The position numbers were made by a program, and so were the translations under genes. Below, in pieces: positions 18,918 to 28,700 of a stretch of 64,000 bases of DNA (the first letter of the stretch is position 1; each line of letters starts with the position of its first letter). The stretch comes from Saccharothrix saharensis (lineage in GTDB: Bacteria > Actinomycetota > Actinomycetes > Mycobacteriales > Pseudonocardiaceae): NCBI RefSeq assembly GCF_006716745.1, contig NZ_VFPP01000001.1, forward strand, positions 5,777,386 to 5,841,385, read 5' to 3'. The notes beneath the pieces were generated by a model. It was not told where the DNA came from, made no database searches, and saw only the letters and a program-made list of their open reading frames with translations.

Positions 18918-19755
18918 GGGCGGCCGACGCGCTGTCCGGGTGAGCGGCCAGCAGCGGCAGGCGGACGTCCGGGGTCGGGATGCGCCCCTGCGCGTGCAGC
19001 ACGGCCTTGATCACGGTCGGGTTCGGCTCGGCGAACAGCGCCGCCGACACCCGGCCGAGCCGCCCACCCAGGTCACGTGCCGCGGCCACGTCACCGGCGT
19101 GCCAGGCGTCGATCAACCGGACGAACTCGCCGGTCGCGATGTGCGCCGACGCCAGGATGCCGCCGTGCGCGCCGAGCGCCAGCAGCGGCGAGATGAACGT
19201 GTCGTCCCCGCCGAGGATCGCCAGGTCGGGCAGGTCGGCGAACAGCTCGACCGTGTCGGCGTTGATGCCGCCCGCCGCGTACTTCAGCCCGACGATGCCC
19301 GGCACCTCCGCCAGTCGCCGCAACGCCGCCGCGGACAGGTACTGGCCCGTGCGGTACGGGATGTCGTAGACGACCAACGGCACCGGGCTGTCCGCCGCCA
19401 ACCGGGTCAGGTGGGCCACCGCACCCGCCTCGCCGGGCCGGACGAACGACGGCACCACCGTCAGCGCTGCGGTCACCTCTGCATGGCTGCACAACATCTG
19501 CAAGCTTGCAGCTGTGTTCGCACCGACGACCAGCGGCGCGCGACGCTCACGGCAGACCCGGCGCACCACGCCCAACACGGCCTGCTGCTCGTCGGCGCTG
19601 AGCGAAGACGGCTCGCCGGTCGTGCCCAACGCCACCAGGCCGCGCGCGCCGTCGTCCAACGCCTGCTGGGCGAGCGCCTCCAGCGCGTCGAGGGCCACGG
19701 CCCCGGACCGGTCGAACGGCGTGATCAAGGGGACGTACAGGCCGGTGAGCGTCAT
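18877..19755 (-). CDS. DapA-like dihydrodipicolinate synthase/N-acetylneuraminate lyase family aldolase
   Basis: The 292-residue class I aldolase of the DHDPS superfamily shows [16 protein letters not shown] (the GxxGE substrate loop), [11 protein letters not shown] with the catalytic Tyr, and GLKYAAGG with the Schiff-base Lys (near residue 160). Members condense or split pyruvate-derived ketoacids. True DapA, KDG aldolase-like or other activities cannot be separated by eye. The ATG at 19753-19755 is preferred because the family core begins there, although the frame extends 17 codons upstream. It is divergent from a LysR gene 71 bp away, which probably controls it. Confidence 0.85.
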   Translation of the reverse strand: MTLTGLYVPLITPFDRSGAVALDALEALAQQALDDGARGLVALGTTGEPSSLSADEQQAVLGVVRRVCRERRAPLVVGANTAASLQMLCSHAEVTAALTVVPSFVRPGEAGAVAHLTRLAADSPVPLVVYDIPYRTGQYLSAAALRRLAEVPGIVGLKYAAGGINADTVELFADLPDLAILGGDDTFISPLLALGAHGGILASAHIATGEFVRLIDAWHAGDVAAARDLGGRLGRVSAALFAEPNPTVIKAVLHAQGRIPTPDVRLPLLAAHPDSASAALTAVEGLLATPRA

Positions 19756-19826
19756 GGGCACCACGGTGCCCGCCCGAACCGTGAAGGACCAGTTCGCGTT
19801 CCTCAACCCGACCGTAAGCTGAACTG

Positions 19827-20768
19827 ATGCTCGATGTCCGCCGCCTCCGGCTCCTGCGCGACCTGGCCCGCCTGGGCACGATCGCGGCCGTCGCCCAGGC
19901 CCACGCCTACACGCCGTCGGCGGTGTCCCAGCAGCTCGCCGCCCTGCAACGGGAAGCGGGCGTCCCGCTGCTCGAGCACACCGGCCGCAGCGTCACCCTC
20001 ACCCCCGCCGCCACCGCGCTGGTCGGTCACACCGAGACGATCCTGGCCGCCCTGGAAGCCGCCTCCGCCACCCTCGCCGCCGCCCGCACCGGCCTGTCCG
20101 GCGCCGTGCGGATCGGCGCGTTCCCGAGCGCCGTGCCGATCCTGCTGCCCGCCGCGCTGGTCGCGCTGGGCCGCGACCACCCCGGCCTCGACCTCATGGT
20201 CACCGAGCTGGACCCGGTCGACATGCCGGACGCGCTGCGGGACGGGCGGCTGGACGTGGCGCTCTGGCACGACTACGACATCGCGCCCGTCGAACCCGAC
20301 CCCGGCGTCGACTCGGTGCCGCTGCTGGACGAGAAGGTGTTCCTCGCCGTGCCCGCCGAACGGCCGGAGGGGACGATCGCGAGCACCCGCGACGCGGATT
20401 GGATCGTCGGCACACCCGGCACGCTCTGCCACACGGTGGCGATGCGGGTCTGCCAGGCGGCCGGTTTCACGGCCGGGGTCCGGCACCACGCCGACGACTT
20501 CACCGCCGTGCTCGCCCTCGTCGCCGCGGGTCAGGGCGTCGCGCTCGTGCCGGAGCTCGGCGCGACCCACCCACCGGCCGACGTCCGCCTCGTCCCCCTG
20601 GACGTCCACCGCCGCACCCGCATCGCCTACCGCCGAGGTGCCGCCGAGCACCCCGTGATCGCCGCGTGCGTGCGCGCGCTGGAGTCCTCGACCACGGCCT
20701 ACCTGGCCCGGACCGGTGGTGGGGCGCACCCGGTCGGCGCGCCCCACCACCGTCACGTCACGACCTGA
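19827..20768 (+). CDS. LysR-family transcriptional regulator
   Basis: The 313-residue protein has the LysR winged HTH at its start (LRDLARLGTIAAVAQAHAYTPSAVSQQLAALQ, read in two halves at about residues 10-41) and a periplasmic-binding-fold effector domain (GAVRIGAFPSAVPILLP; GQGVALVPELG). LysR genes commonly regulate the divergent neighbour, here the DapA-like aldolase, from the 71-bp shared gap. Its end overlaps the convergent secreted-protein gene by 11 bp and contains a bidirectional terminator hairpin. The inducer is unknown. Confidence 0.9.
   Translation: MLDVRRLRLLRDLARLGTIAAVAQAHAYTPSAVSQQLAALQREAGVPLLEHTGRSVTLTPAATALVGHTETILAALEAASATLAAARTGLSGAVRIGAFPSAVPILLPAALVALGRDHPGLDLMVTELDPVDMPDALRDGRLDVALWHDYDIAPVEPDPGVDSVPLLDEKVFLAVPAERPEGTIASTRDADWIVGTPGTLCHTVAMRVCQAAGFTAGVRHHADDFTAVLALVAAGQGVALVPELGATHPPADVRLVPLDVHRRTRIAYRRGAAEHPVIAACVRALESSTTAYLARTGGGAHPVGAPHHRHVTT
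20715..20751. terminator. Bidirectional terminator within the LysR 3' end
   Basis: A perfect 13-bp GC-rich inverted repeat (arms 20715-20727 and 20739-20751) lies just before two convergent, overlapping stop codons. Because it is inside the last codons of the LysR gene, it ends transcripts from both directions with no spare intergenic DNA. Confidence 0.8.
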
Positions 20769-21201
20769 CGATCGCGATCTCGCGCTCGTCGGAGACCTGG
20801 CCGGAACCGGTGCTGGTGTAGGCGGACGCGTACGCCGTGCCCACCCGGAACGGGTGCTCCTCGGCGTGCACCGACACCGTCAGGGTCTGCAACCCGCCCG
20901 TGCACGTGATCGGGGTGTACCCGCTGCCGCTCGCGATGCCGGGGCCGACCCGCTGCGTGACGCGGACGTTGGCGTAGTTGCTCCAGCCCGCCGGGCAGAC
21001 GATCGTCAGCTCGACTCTCAGGGCCGCGCCGCGAGCCAGTCGTTCAGCGGGTGACTGGACGCGGATGCCCGTCTGCGACGGGGACTGCGCGCTCACGTCG
21101 GCGCTCGACGGCAGCACGGACGCGAAGATCGCGCCCGCGACGACGGCCAGCACGGCCGCGGCCTTGGCCGGGCGCGCGTTCCGGATCCGGGGGATTCTCA
21201 C
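20758..21201 (-). CDS. Small secreted protein of unknown function
   Basis: The 147-residue protein has a Sec-type signal: basic start RIPRIRNARPAK, hydrophobic core AAAVLAVVAGAIFASVLP and a likely cut after SSADV or SADVS near residue 30. The mature part is Ser/Thr-rich with two cysteines (TIVCPAGW, PITCTGG) and looks like a small beta-sandwich. The GTG start overlaps the stop of the membrane protein gene upstream (GTGA), so the two are cotranslated. No family was recognised. Confidence 0.75.
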   Translation of the reverse strand: MRIPRIRNARPAKAAAVLAVVAGAIFASVLPSSADVSAQSPSQTGIRVQSPAERLARGAALRVELTIVCPAGWSNYANVRVTQRVGPGIASGSGYTPITCTGGLQTLTVSVHAEEHPFRVGTAYASAYTSTGSGQVSDEREIAIVRS

Positions 21202-22523
21202 GGTTTCTCCTCTGCGGTTGGGGTTGCCGCCCGCACGGGTGCGCGGGCGGTGGGTTCGGCGGAGGCCAGCCCGGTGAGCAGGCCGGCCGTCAGCACGATC
21301 ACGGGCAGGTGCCACAGGAAGTCGAAGCCGCTGTGCACGAGCAGCGCCACCAGCGCGGCGGCGCAGCCCGCCCACAGCGCCCCGGCGCGGCCGCGCCGCA
21401 CCACGACGGCCAGCGCCACCAGCACGAGCACCACCAGGCCGAGGCCGATCGCGCCCAGTTCGACCAGCACCTGGAGGTACTCGTCGTGCACGTACCGCAT
21501 CACGCGGGACCCGCCGTCGGGCCCGGTGAACGCGAACCACCCGTTGCCCGGTCCGACACCCGTCCACGGGCGCGCGGCCACCAGGTCCAGTGCCGCCCCG
21601 GTCGCTCCGCCGCGGTCCGGCGAACCGGTCGAGAGCCTGCCCGCGAGCAGCCGGTCCAGGTCGAGGACCAGGAGCGCCACGAGCACCGCGGCGACGAACC
21701 CGGCCGTGACGCCCACCAGCCGGAGCGTCGGTCGGGCGCGGTCCAGCCCGGCGGTGACGGCCGCCCCGGCGACGAGCCCGAGCACCGCGAGGCCCGCGTT
21801 GGCCGGCTCGGCGACCGGGAACGACGGCGCCAGCGCGGCCAGGGCGATCAACGCGCCCAGCGCGGGTGGACCGGTGTGCCGCAGCGTGGTCCGGACGCCG
21901 TTGAACACCGCCAGCGCCACCAGTCCGGCCAGCAGCGCGAGCAGACCGGCGCGGCTCAACGTCGCGCCGACCCCGACGACCAGCGCGTACGCCGAGCAGG
22001 CCGACACCACCGAGTGCGGGTGGGCGGTGTGCAGGGCGAGCGCCAGCACCGCCGACGCGGCGAGCAGCGCGGCGGCGGCGTTCGGGTAGGTCAGCGTCGA
22101 CGCGGCGCGCGTGAGGCCATCGGCGATCACGGACCACGACGGGATCCGCCACACCACGGCCGCCCAGCCGGACAGCGCGACCAGCACGCCCACGCCGACG
22201 AGCGCCGACGCGCACAGCTCCCGCTGCCGGGCATCGGCCCGACCGGCCGCGAACGCCGCCGCGGCCAGGCAACCGACGGCCGCGACCGTCGGCAGGGCGT
22301 CGATGACCTGGCCGTTCAGCAGCGCGCGCAGGACCGCCCACGCGGCGAGCCCGGCGCAGGCCACCGGGAGCGGACCGGGACGCGAGGGGCGGTCGCGCAG
22401 GGCCAGGACGAGGGCGGCTGCGGCGAGCGCGCCGGAGAAGAGGCGTCCGGGCAGGTAGTAGCCGCCCTGGGCGACGACGGCGGCGGCGATCGCGGCGAGC
22501 AGCAGCAGCACGGCGTGCGGCAT
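21198..22523 (-). CDS. O-antigen ligase-like polytopic membrane protein (Wzy_C family)
   Basis: The 441-residue protein has about 12 hydrophobic helices. A large extracytoplasmic loop contains ARPWTGVGPGNGWFAF and VHDEYLQVLVELG, typical of the O-antigen ligase/polymerase superfamily that joins polyprenyl-linked glycans to acceptors. In Gram-positive bacteria such proteins are thought to act on cell-wall glycans or glycoproteins. The ATG at 22521-22523 is used (AGGACG ribosome site about 10 bp before, with a helix starting immediately); an ATG at 22571 is an alternative. It is cotranscribed with the small secreted protein, a possible acceptor or partner. Confidence 0.8.
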   Translation of the reverse strand: MPHAVLLLLAAIAAAVVAQGGYYLPGRLFSGALAAAALVLALRDRPSRPGPLPVACAGLAAWAVLRALLNGQVIDALPTVAAVGCLAAAAFAAGRADARQRELCASALVGVGVLVALSGWAAVVWRIPSWSVIADGLTRAASTLTYPNAAAALLAASAVLALALHTAHPHSVVSACSAYALVVGVGATLSRAGLLALLAGLVALAVFNGVRTTLRHTGPPALGALIALAALAPSFPVAEPANAGLAVLGLVAGAAVTAGLDRARPTLRLVGVTAGFVAAVLVALLVLDLDRLLAGRLSTGSPDRGGATGAALDLVAARPWTGVGPGNGWFAFTGPDGGSRVMRYVHDEYLQVLVELGAIGLGLVVLVLVALAVVVRRGRAGALWAGCAAALVALLVHSGFDFLWHLPVIVLTAGLLTGLASAEPTARAPVRAATPTAEEKP

Positions 22524-22729
22524 GACGATGCCGTCCTGTGGCACGACGCGGTCGGACTCCGTTCCCCCCATGCAGGCCCCCCAGCCCTCGCCACCCGCGC
22601 GAGCGGGTACCGCCGCATACAAGCACGGGTCACCGTCGTCGCGGAGCGGTTCGCGGTGGAATGCGCCTTTTGCCGGTACGCGCCGACCGCCGGGTGGTCG
22701 TGGCGATCTGCTTCGGGCAGGCTGGCCCC

Positions 22730-23722
22730 ATGGAGTACACCCAGCTCGGCCGTTCCGGCCTGTCCGTGTCCCGCCTGTGCCTCGGCACGATGAACTTCGG
22801 CCCGGAGACGTCCGAGGCCGACAGCCACACGATCATGGACCGGGCGCACGAGCACGGCATCAACTTCTTCGACACCGCCGACGTCTACGGGTGGCAGCGC
22901 GGTGAGGGCATCACCGAGAACATCATCGGCCGGTGGTTCGCCCAGGGCGGCGGGCGGCGGGACCGGACCGTGATCGCCACCAAGCTGTACGGCGACATGG
23001 GGGACTGGCCGAACGAGAAGCGGCTGTCCGCCCTGCACATCCGGCGGGCCGCGGACGCGTCGCTGCGGCGGTTGCAGACCGATCACATCGACCTGCTCCA
23101 GATGCACCACGTGGACCGCGACACCCCGTGGGACGAGATCTGGGAAGCGTTCTCCGTGCTGCGGCAGCAGGGGAAGGTGATCTACTTCGGGTCGTCCAAC
23201 TTCGCCGGGTGGCACATCGCGCAGGCGCAGGAGGCGGCGCGGTCGCGGCACTTCCTCGGGCTGGTCAGCGAGCAGTCGATCTACAACCTGGTCAACCGGT
23301 TCGCGGAGCTGGAAGTCCTGCCCGCGGCCCGGCACTACGGCCTCGGCGTGATCCCGTGGTCGCCGCTGGGCGGCGGCGTCCTGGGCGGCGTGCTGCGCAA
23401 GCAGCGGGAAGGCGGCGGCTCCCGCGGCACGTCCGGCCGCAGCCTCCAGGCGCTGGAGAAGCACGGGGACGCGATCGAGGCCTACGAGAAGCTGGCGGCG
23501 GACCTGGGCGAGGACCCGGCGCACGTCGGCGTGGCGTGGCTGCTGCACCAGGAGGGCGTGACGGCACCGATCATCGGACCGCGCACCGTCGAGCAGCTGG
23601 ACGGCTCCCTGCGCTCCACCGAGATCGCCCTGGACGCCGACGTCCTGGCCAAGCTGGACGACCTCTTCCCGGCCCCCGGCCCGAACGGCTCCCACCCCGC
23701 GCCGGAGGCGTACGCCTGGTAG
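22730..23722 (+). CDS. Aldo/keto reductase
   Basis: The 330-residue NADPH-dependent oxidoreductase is of the AKR superfamily. It has a TIM barrel with catalytic Asp and Tyr in INFFDTADVYGWQRGEG (near residues 48-60), the Lys in VIATKLYG, the His in LQMHHVDRD and a C-terminal cofactor stretch APIIGPRTVEQLDGSL. Such enzymes reduce aldehydes and ketones; the closest kin are YajO/Tas-like reductases. It begins at ATG 22730 and ends at a hairpin terminator, so it is monocistronic. The physiological substrate is unknown. Confidence 0.9.
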   Translation: MEYTQLGRSGLSVSRLCLGTMNFGPETSEADSHTIMDRAHEHGINFFDTADVYGWQRGEGITENIIGRWFAQGGGRRDRTVIATKLYGDMGDWPNEKRLSALHIRRAADASLRRLQTDHIDLLQMHHVDRDTPWDEIWEAFSVLRQQGKVIYFGSSNFAGWHIAQAQEAARSRHFLGLVSEQSIYNLVNRFAELEVLPAARHYGLGVIPWSPLGGGVLGGVLRKQREGGGSRGTSGRSLQALEKHGDAIEAYEKLAADLGEDPAHVGVAWLLHQEGVTAPIIGPRTVEQLDGSLRSTEIALDADVLAKLDDLFPAPGPNGSHPAPEAYAW

Positions 23723-23732
23723 GTCGGTCGAC

Positions 23733-23759
23733 GGGCCGTGGGTGATTCGCCCACGGCCC
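23733..23759 (+). terminator. Hairpin terminator after the aldo/keto reductase gene
   Basis: A perfect 10-bp stem (23733-23742 with 23750-23759) and a 7-base loop lie 10 bp after the reductase stop. No T-tract follows, as usual in high-GC actinomycetes. Confidence 0.75.
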
Positions 23760-23838
23760 CACCCATCCGGCGGAATCGAGCACATCTCTATTGCGTCCGC
23801 TTCGTCTGTTGCGGATACTTCGGATAGAGGTGATGTGC

Positions 23839-24303
23839 ATGGCGACGAAAGCGGAAGGGGCCAAGGTGGCGCCCGGCGTGGTCGACGCCGAGGTTGCGGC
23901 TCGCGCCCTGCGTCGAGTGAAGGACTACCTCGCATCCGCCGGAGCACGGTCCGACGAGCTGGAAATCCTCGTGGAAGGTGGCCCCGGCGAGGCGCTGGTC
24001 GTGCCGCGGCAGGCGGTCGAGCTGTTCGCCCACATCCTCGCCGCCATGGCGAACGGCCAAGGCGTCCAAATCATGCCGGTCAACGCCGAGTTGACCACCC
24101 AACAGGCGGCGGAGTTGCTGAACGTCTCCCGTCCGTACCTGATCGGACTGCTCGAACGCGGTGAGATCGAGTACCGGCTCGTGGGCAGGCACCGGCGCGT
24201 CCGGTTCGACGCGCTGATGGACTACATGCGTCGCGACGACCTCGCCCGCAAGCAGGTGGTGGACGAGTTGACGCGGCTGGACCAGGAGTTGGGAACGGAC
24301 TGA
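23839..24303 (+). CDS. HTH (excisionase-type) antitoxin of a PIN toxin-antitoxin pair
   Basis: The 154-residue protein has a less familiar N-terminal part (about residues 1-80). A MerR/excisionase-type helix-turn-helix follows near 85-128 (LTTQQAAELLNVSRPYLIGL, then RLVGRHRRVRFDAL). The ATG at 23839 lies 8 bp after AGAGG; an ATG 6 bp earlier is too close to that site. The next gene, a PIN-domain RNase, starts with no spacing after its stop, the normal antitoxin-first order. It should bind its own promoter and neutralise the toxin. The long N-terminal region is larger than in minimal antitoxins. Confidence 0.85.
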   Translation: MATKAEGAKVAPGVVDAEVAARALRRVKDYLASAGARSDELEILVEGGPGEALVVPRQAVELFAHILAAMANGQGVQIMPVNAELTTQQAAELLNVSRPYLIGLLERGEIEYRLVGRHRRVRFDALMDYMRRDDLARKQVVDELTRLDQELGTD

Positions 24304-24855
24304 ATGGCCTTCGTCGTGGTGTACGACGCCTGTGCCTTGTACGGCAACACCCTGCGCAACCTGCTCATCAGGGTGGCGCGTGCGCGATTGGTGCAGGCGA
24401 AGTGGACCGAGCGGATACTCGATGAGGTCGATCGGAGCCTCGCGGAGAAGCGGGGAATCCCGGAGGACAAGCGACGTCGGCTGCGTGAACTGATCAACGG
24501 TTCCGTGGCCGACTGCCTCGTGGAGGGGTACGAGCCCCTCATCGACGGCTTGGCCCTGCCGGACCCGGATGACCGGCACGTGCTCGCCGCGGCCATCAAA
24601 GTCGGCGCGCAGGTGATCGTGACCGCCAACCTGTCCGACTTCCCACCCGACTACCTCGGGCAGTGGGACGTCGAGGCCAAGAGCCCGGACGACTTCGTGC
24701 TCGACCTGATCGGCATCAACGACCGGGTCGTCTACTCCTGTGTCCAGCAGATCGTCGACGAGCGGGTCAACCCGCCTGAAACGATCGATGACGTGCTGGG
24801 TCAGTTGGAGCGCTCAGGCCTGATCGAGTCGACCGCCGCCCTGCGACTTGGTTGA
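24304..24855 (+). CDS. PIN-domain ribonuclease toxin
   Basis: The 183-residue PIN-domain protein carries the conserved acidic metal-binding residues Asp8 (VVYDACALYGN), Glu41, Asp89/90 (PDPDDRHVLAAA) and Asp112 (TANLSDFP). PIN toxins cleave RNA until held by the cognate antitoxin, here the HTH protein whose stop codon immediately precedes this ATG. After about residue 125 there is an additional C-terminal segment (DDFVLDLIGIN, then helices) seen in VapC-like proteins annotated as PIN domain-containing. The RNA target is unknown. Confidence 0.87.
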   Translation: MAFVVVYDACALYGNTLRNLLIRVARARLVQAKWTERILDEVDRSLAEKRGIPEDKRRRLRELINGSVADCLVEGYEPLIDGLALPDPDDRHVLAAAIKVGAQVIVTANLSDFPPDYLGQWDVEAKSPDDFVLDLIGINDRVVYSCVQQIVDERVNPPETIDDVLGQLERSGLIESTAALRLG

Positions 24856-24871
24856 CCGAAGGAGGCGAGCC

Positions 24872-25549
24872 GTGACCACTGCCCCGGACGGCAGCCCTGT
24901 CGAGGTCTATGCGCTCCTGCCGCCCCTGGGCGAGGCAGAGGTGGTGCACGGTGTGTTGCCGGACGGGGCGGACGTGCTCGATCTCGGGTGTGGGACCGGG
25001 AGGGTGGCGCACCGGCTCGTGGAGCTCGGGCACCCCGTGGTCGGGGTGGACGAGTCGGCCGAGATGTTGGCCCACCTGAACGGGGTGGAGGCGGTTCGGG
25101 GGCGGATCGGGGACCTGTGGTTGGGGCGGCGGTTCGGTGGTGTGCTGTTGGCCGCCCACCTGGTCAACACGCCGTCCGACGATGAGCGGCACGCGTTGCT
25201 CGCCTCGGCGGCACGCCACCTGCGCGACGACGGCCGCCTCGTCGTCCAGTGGCACCCGCCGTCCTGGTTCGACACGGCGGCCGACGGGCAGGGTGGGACC
25301 ATCGGTCCGGTGCACAGCTCGTTGCGGGACGTCCGGCGTGACGGCGACCTGCTCAGCGCGACCGTCGACTACCGCGCCGACGACCGCACCTGGTCCCACC
25401 CGTTCACGGCCCGCCGCCTGTCCGGAGACGACCTGGACGCCGCGCTCGACGCCGCCGGGCTCGTGCGCGACACCTGGCTCACCCCCGACCGGACCTGGTT
25501 CTCGGCCCGGGGTCAGTCCTCGAAGTCCTCGTCGTCCCGTGCCAGGTAG
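24872..25549 (+). CDS. Class I SAM-dependent methyltransferase
   Basis: The 225-residue protein has SAM motif I VLDLGCGTGRVAHRL (near residues 34-48), motif II VVGVDESAEML and the post-I core GRIGDLWLG, then a catalytic-domain cap with WHPPSWFD. The GTG at 24872 follows a strong AAGGAGG site at 24859-24865. It lies 16 bp after the PIN toxin gene but is unlikely to belong functionally to that module. Its 3' end overlaps the convergent DUF6104 gene by 37 bp. The methyl acceptor is unknown. Confidence 0.87.
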   Translation: MTTAPDGSPVEVYALLPPLGEAEVVHGVLPDGADVLDLGCGTGRVAHRLVELGHPVVGVDESAEMLAHLNGVEAVRGRIGDLWLGRRFGGVLLAAHLVNTPSDDERHALLASAARHLRDDGRLVVQWHPPSWFDTAADGQGGTIGPVHSSLRDVRRDGDLLSATVDYRADDRTWSHPFTARRLSGDDLDAALDAAGLVRDTWLTPDRTWFSARGQSSKSSSSRAR

Positions 25550-25704
25550 GTGGCCAGGCGCTCGACGGCCGTCTCGAAGTCGGGGTTCAGGTCGACGAAC
25601 GCGCGCAGCTTGTCCGCCAGCCACGCGAACGTCACCTCCTCCTCGCCCCGCCGGGACTCCAGCTCCTCGATCCCACGGTCGGTGAAGTACACGATCTCCT
25701 CCAA
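25513..25704 (-). CDS. DUF6104 family small protein
   Basis: This is a 63-residue acidic protein whose sequence (VYFTDRGIEELESRRGEEEV, then LNPDFETAVERLATYLAR) matches the conserved actinobacterial DUF6104 family. That family is typically encoded right after the kgd/sucA gene. It may modulate or accompany 2-oxoglutarate metabolism, but no function is established. The kgd terminator hairpin lies between the two genes, so expression may be by readthrough or its own promoter. The 3' end overlaps the methyltransferase gene on the other strand. Confidence 0.88.
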   Translation of the reverse strand: MEEIVYFTDRGIEELESRRGEEEVTFAWLADKLRAFVDLNPDFETAVERLATYLARDDEDFED

Positions 25705-25713
25705 CGAGAACGG

Positions 25714-25749
25714 CCGAGCCGCCGAGACCCGGGAGTCTCGACGGCTCGG
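25714..25749 (-). terminator. Terminator after kgd
   Basis: A 15-bp inverted repeat with one mismatch (arms 25714-25728 and 25735-25749, 6-base loop) lies 18 bp past the kgd stop and just upstream of the DUF6104 start. It probably ends or attenuates the kgd transcript. Confidence 0.78.
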
Positions 25750-25766
25750 CGCGAACGATCAGATCC

Positions 25767-28700
25767 CTACTCGAACGCCTTCGCGATCAGCTCGCGCTGC
25801 TCGACCTCGTGCACCTTGGACGAGCCCGCCGACGGCGCGGCCATCGGGCGGCGCGACACGCGCTTGACCGCGAACCGCTCCGGCAGCAGCTCCGGCAGCG
25901 CCAACCCGAAGAACGGCCACGCGCCCTGGTTCGCCGGCTCCTCCTGGACCCAGCGGACCTCGGTGGCGTTCGGGTAGCGGTCCAGCGCCTCGGTCAGCTT
26001 GCGCGCCGGCACCGGGTACAGCTGCTCGACCCGCACGACCGCGACGTCCTTCACGCCCCGCTTCTCCTGCTCGGCCAGCAGCTCGTAGTAGATCTTGCCG
26101 CTGCACAGCAGGACCTTGCGCACCGCGCTCGGCTCGACGCCGCTCGGGTCGTCGATCACCGACTGGAACTTGTCCTCCACGAACGCCTCGACCGGGCTGG
26201 TCGCGGCCTTCAGGCGCAGCATCGACTTCGGGGTGAACACCACCAGCGGCCGGTTCACGCCGTCCAGCGCGTGCCGCCGCAGCAGGTGGAAGTAGTTCGC
26301 CGGCGTCGACGGCACCGCGATCGTCATCGAGCCCTCCGCGCACAGCTGGAGGAACCGCTCGATCCGGCCGGACGTGTGGTCCGGGCCCTGGCCCTCGTGG
26401 CCGTGCGGCAGCAGCAGCACGACGTCGGACACCTGGCCCCACTTCGCCTCACCGGACGAGATGAACTCGTCGATGATCGGCTGCGCGCCGTTGACGAAGT
26501 CGCCGAACTGCGCCTCCCACAGCACCAGCGCGTCCGGGTTGGCCACGGAGTAGCCGTACTCGAAGCCCAGCGCCGCGAACTCCGACAGCACCGAGTCGTA
26601 CACCATGAACTTGCCCTGGTTCTCGGCCAGGTTCTGCAGCGGGGTGTACTCCTCGGACCGCTTGCGGTCCACCAGCGTGGCGTGCCGCTGCACGAACGTG
26701 CCGCGCCGCGAGTCCTGGCCCGCCAGGCGGACCGTGCGGCCCTCCAGCACCAGCGACCCGAACGCCAGCAGCTCGGCGAACGCCCAGTCGATGCCGCCCT
26801 CGCGGGCCATCTTGCTGCGCCGCTCCAGCACCGGCTTCACCCGCGGGTGCGGGGTGAAGCCCTCGGGCAGGTTCACGTGCGCGTCGGCGATCTTCTCGAT
26901 CACCGACCGGTCGACCCCGGTGGGCAGCTTGGTCGGGACCTGCTGCTCCTCCTCGATCGACGGCGAGGTCTTGATCGGGTGCTTCTCCAGCTCCCGGACC
27001 TCGTTGAACACGTGCTCCAGCTGCGAGGAGAAGTCCTGCAGCGCCTTCTCGGCCTCTTCGACGGAGATGTCGCCGCGACCGATCAGGGCCTCGGTGTAGG
27101 TCTTGCGCACCGAGCGCTTGGTGTCGATCACGTCGTACATCGCCGGCTGCGTCATCGAGGGGTCGTCACCCTCGTTGTGGCCGCGGCGGCGGTAGCAGAC
27201 CATGTCGATCACGACGTCCTTGTTGAACGCCTGCCGGTAGTCCACCGCGAGCTTGGCGACCCAGTAGCACGCCTCCGGGTCGTCGCCGTTGACGTGGAAC
27301 ACCGGCGCGCCGATCATCTTCGCCACGTCGGTCGAGTACTTCGACGAGCGCGAGTGCTCGGGCGCGGTGGTGAAGCCGACCTGGTTGTTCACCACGACGT
27401 GCACCGTGCCGCCGGTGCGGTAGCCGCGCACCAGCGCCAGGTTCAACGTCTCGGCGACCACGCCCTGGCCCGCGAACGCGGCGTCGCCGTGCAGCGCGAC
27501 CGGCAGCACGGTGAAGCCCTCGCCGCCCTTGTCCAGCATGTCCTGCTTGGCCCGGACGATGCCCTCGAGCACCGGGTCGACGGCTTCCAGGTGCGACGGG
27601 TTCGCGGTCAGCGACACCTTCGTCTCGCCGTCGCCGAACATCCGGAAGTACTTGCCCTCCGCGCCCAGGTGGTACTTCACGTCACCGGAGCCGTGCGCCT
27701 GGCCGGGGTCGAGGTTGCCCTCGAACTCGCGGAAGATCTGCGAGATCGGCTTGCCGACGATGTTCGCCAGCACGTTCAGCCGGCCGCGGTGCGGCATGCC
27801 GATGACGACCTCGTCGATCTCGTGCTCGGCGGCCTTGTCCAGCACCGCGTCCAGCAGCGGGATGACCGTCTCGCCGCCTTCGAGCGAGAACCGCTTCTGG
27901 CCGACGTACTTCGTCTGCAGGAAGGTCTCGAACGCCTCGGCGGCGTTGAGCTTCGACAGGATGTACTTCTGCACGGTGGCCGGCGGCTTCTCGTGCGGCA
28001 CCTCGACGCGCTCCTGGATCCAGAGGCGCTCCTCCGGGTCGAGGATGTGCATGTACTCGACGCCGACCGTGCGGCAGTACGAGTTGCGCAGCACGCCCAG
28101 GATGTCGCGCAACCTCATCCGCTCCTGGCCCGCGAACCCGCCGACCGGGAACTCCCGGTCCAGGTCCCACAGGGTCAGGCCGTGCGACAGGACGTCGAGG
28201 TCCTGGTGGCTGCGCTGGCGGTAGTTCAGCGGGTCCGTGTCGGCCATCAGGTGGCCGCGGGTGCGGAACGCGTCGATCAGCTCGATGACGCGGGCGGTCT
28301 TGTCGACCGCGCCCTCGGGGATGTCGGCGACCCAGCGGATCGGCTCGTACGGCAGCCGCAGCGACGTGAACACGTCGTCGTAGAAGCCGTCCTCGCCGAG
28401 GAGGAGCTGGTGGATCCGCTTGAGGAACTCGCCCGACTCCGCGCCCTGGATGATGCGGTGGTCGTAGGTGGAGGTCAGCGTGATGATCTTGCTGACGCCC
28501 ATGTCGGTCAGGGCCTGCTCGCTGGTGCCCTGGAAGTGCGCCGGGTACTCCATCGCGCCGACGCCGATGATCGCGCCCTGGCCCGCGGTCAGGCGCGGCA
28601 CCGAGTGGTTGGTGCCGATCGTGCCCGGGTTGGTCAGCGAGATGGTGGTGCCGGAGAAGTCCTCGGCGGTCAGCGAGCCGGTCCGCGCCTTGCGGATCAG

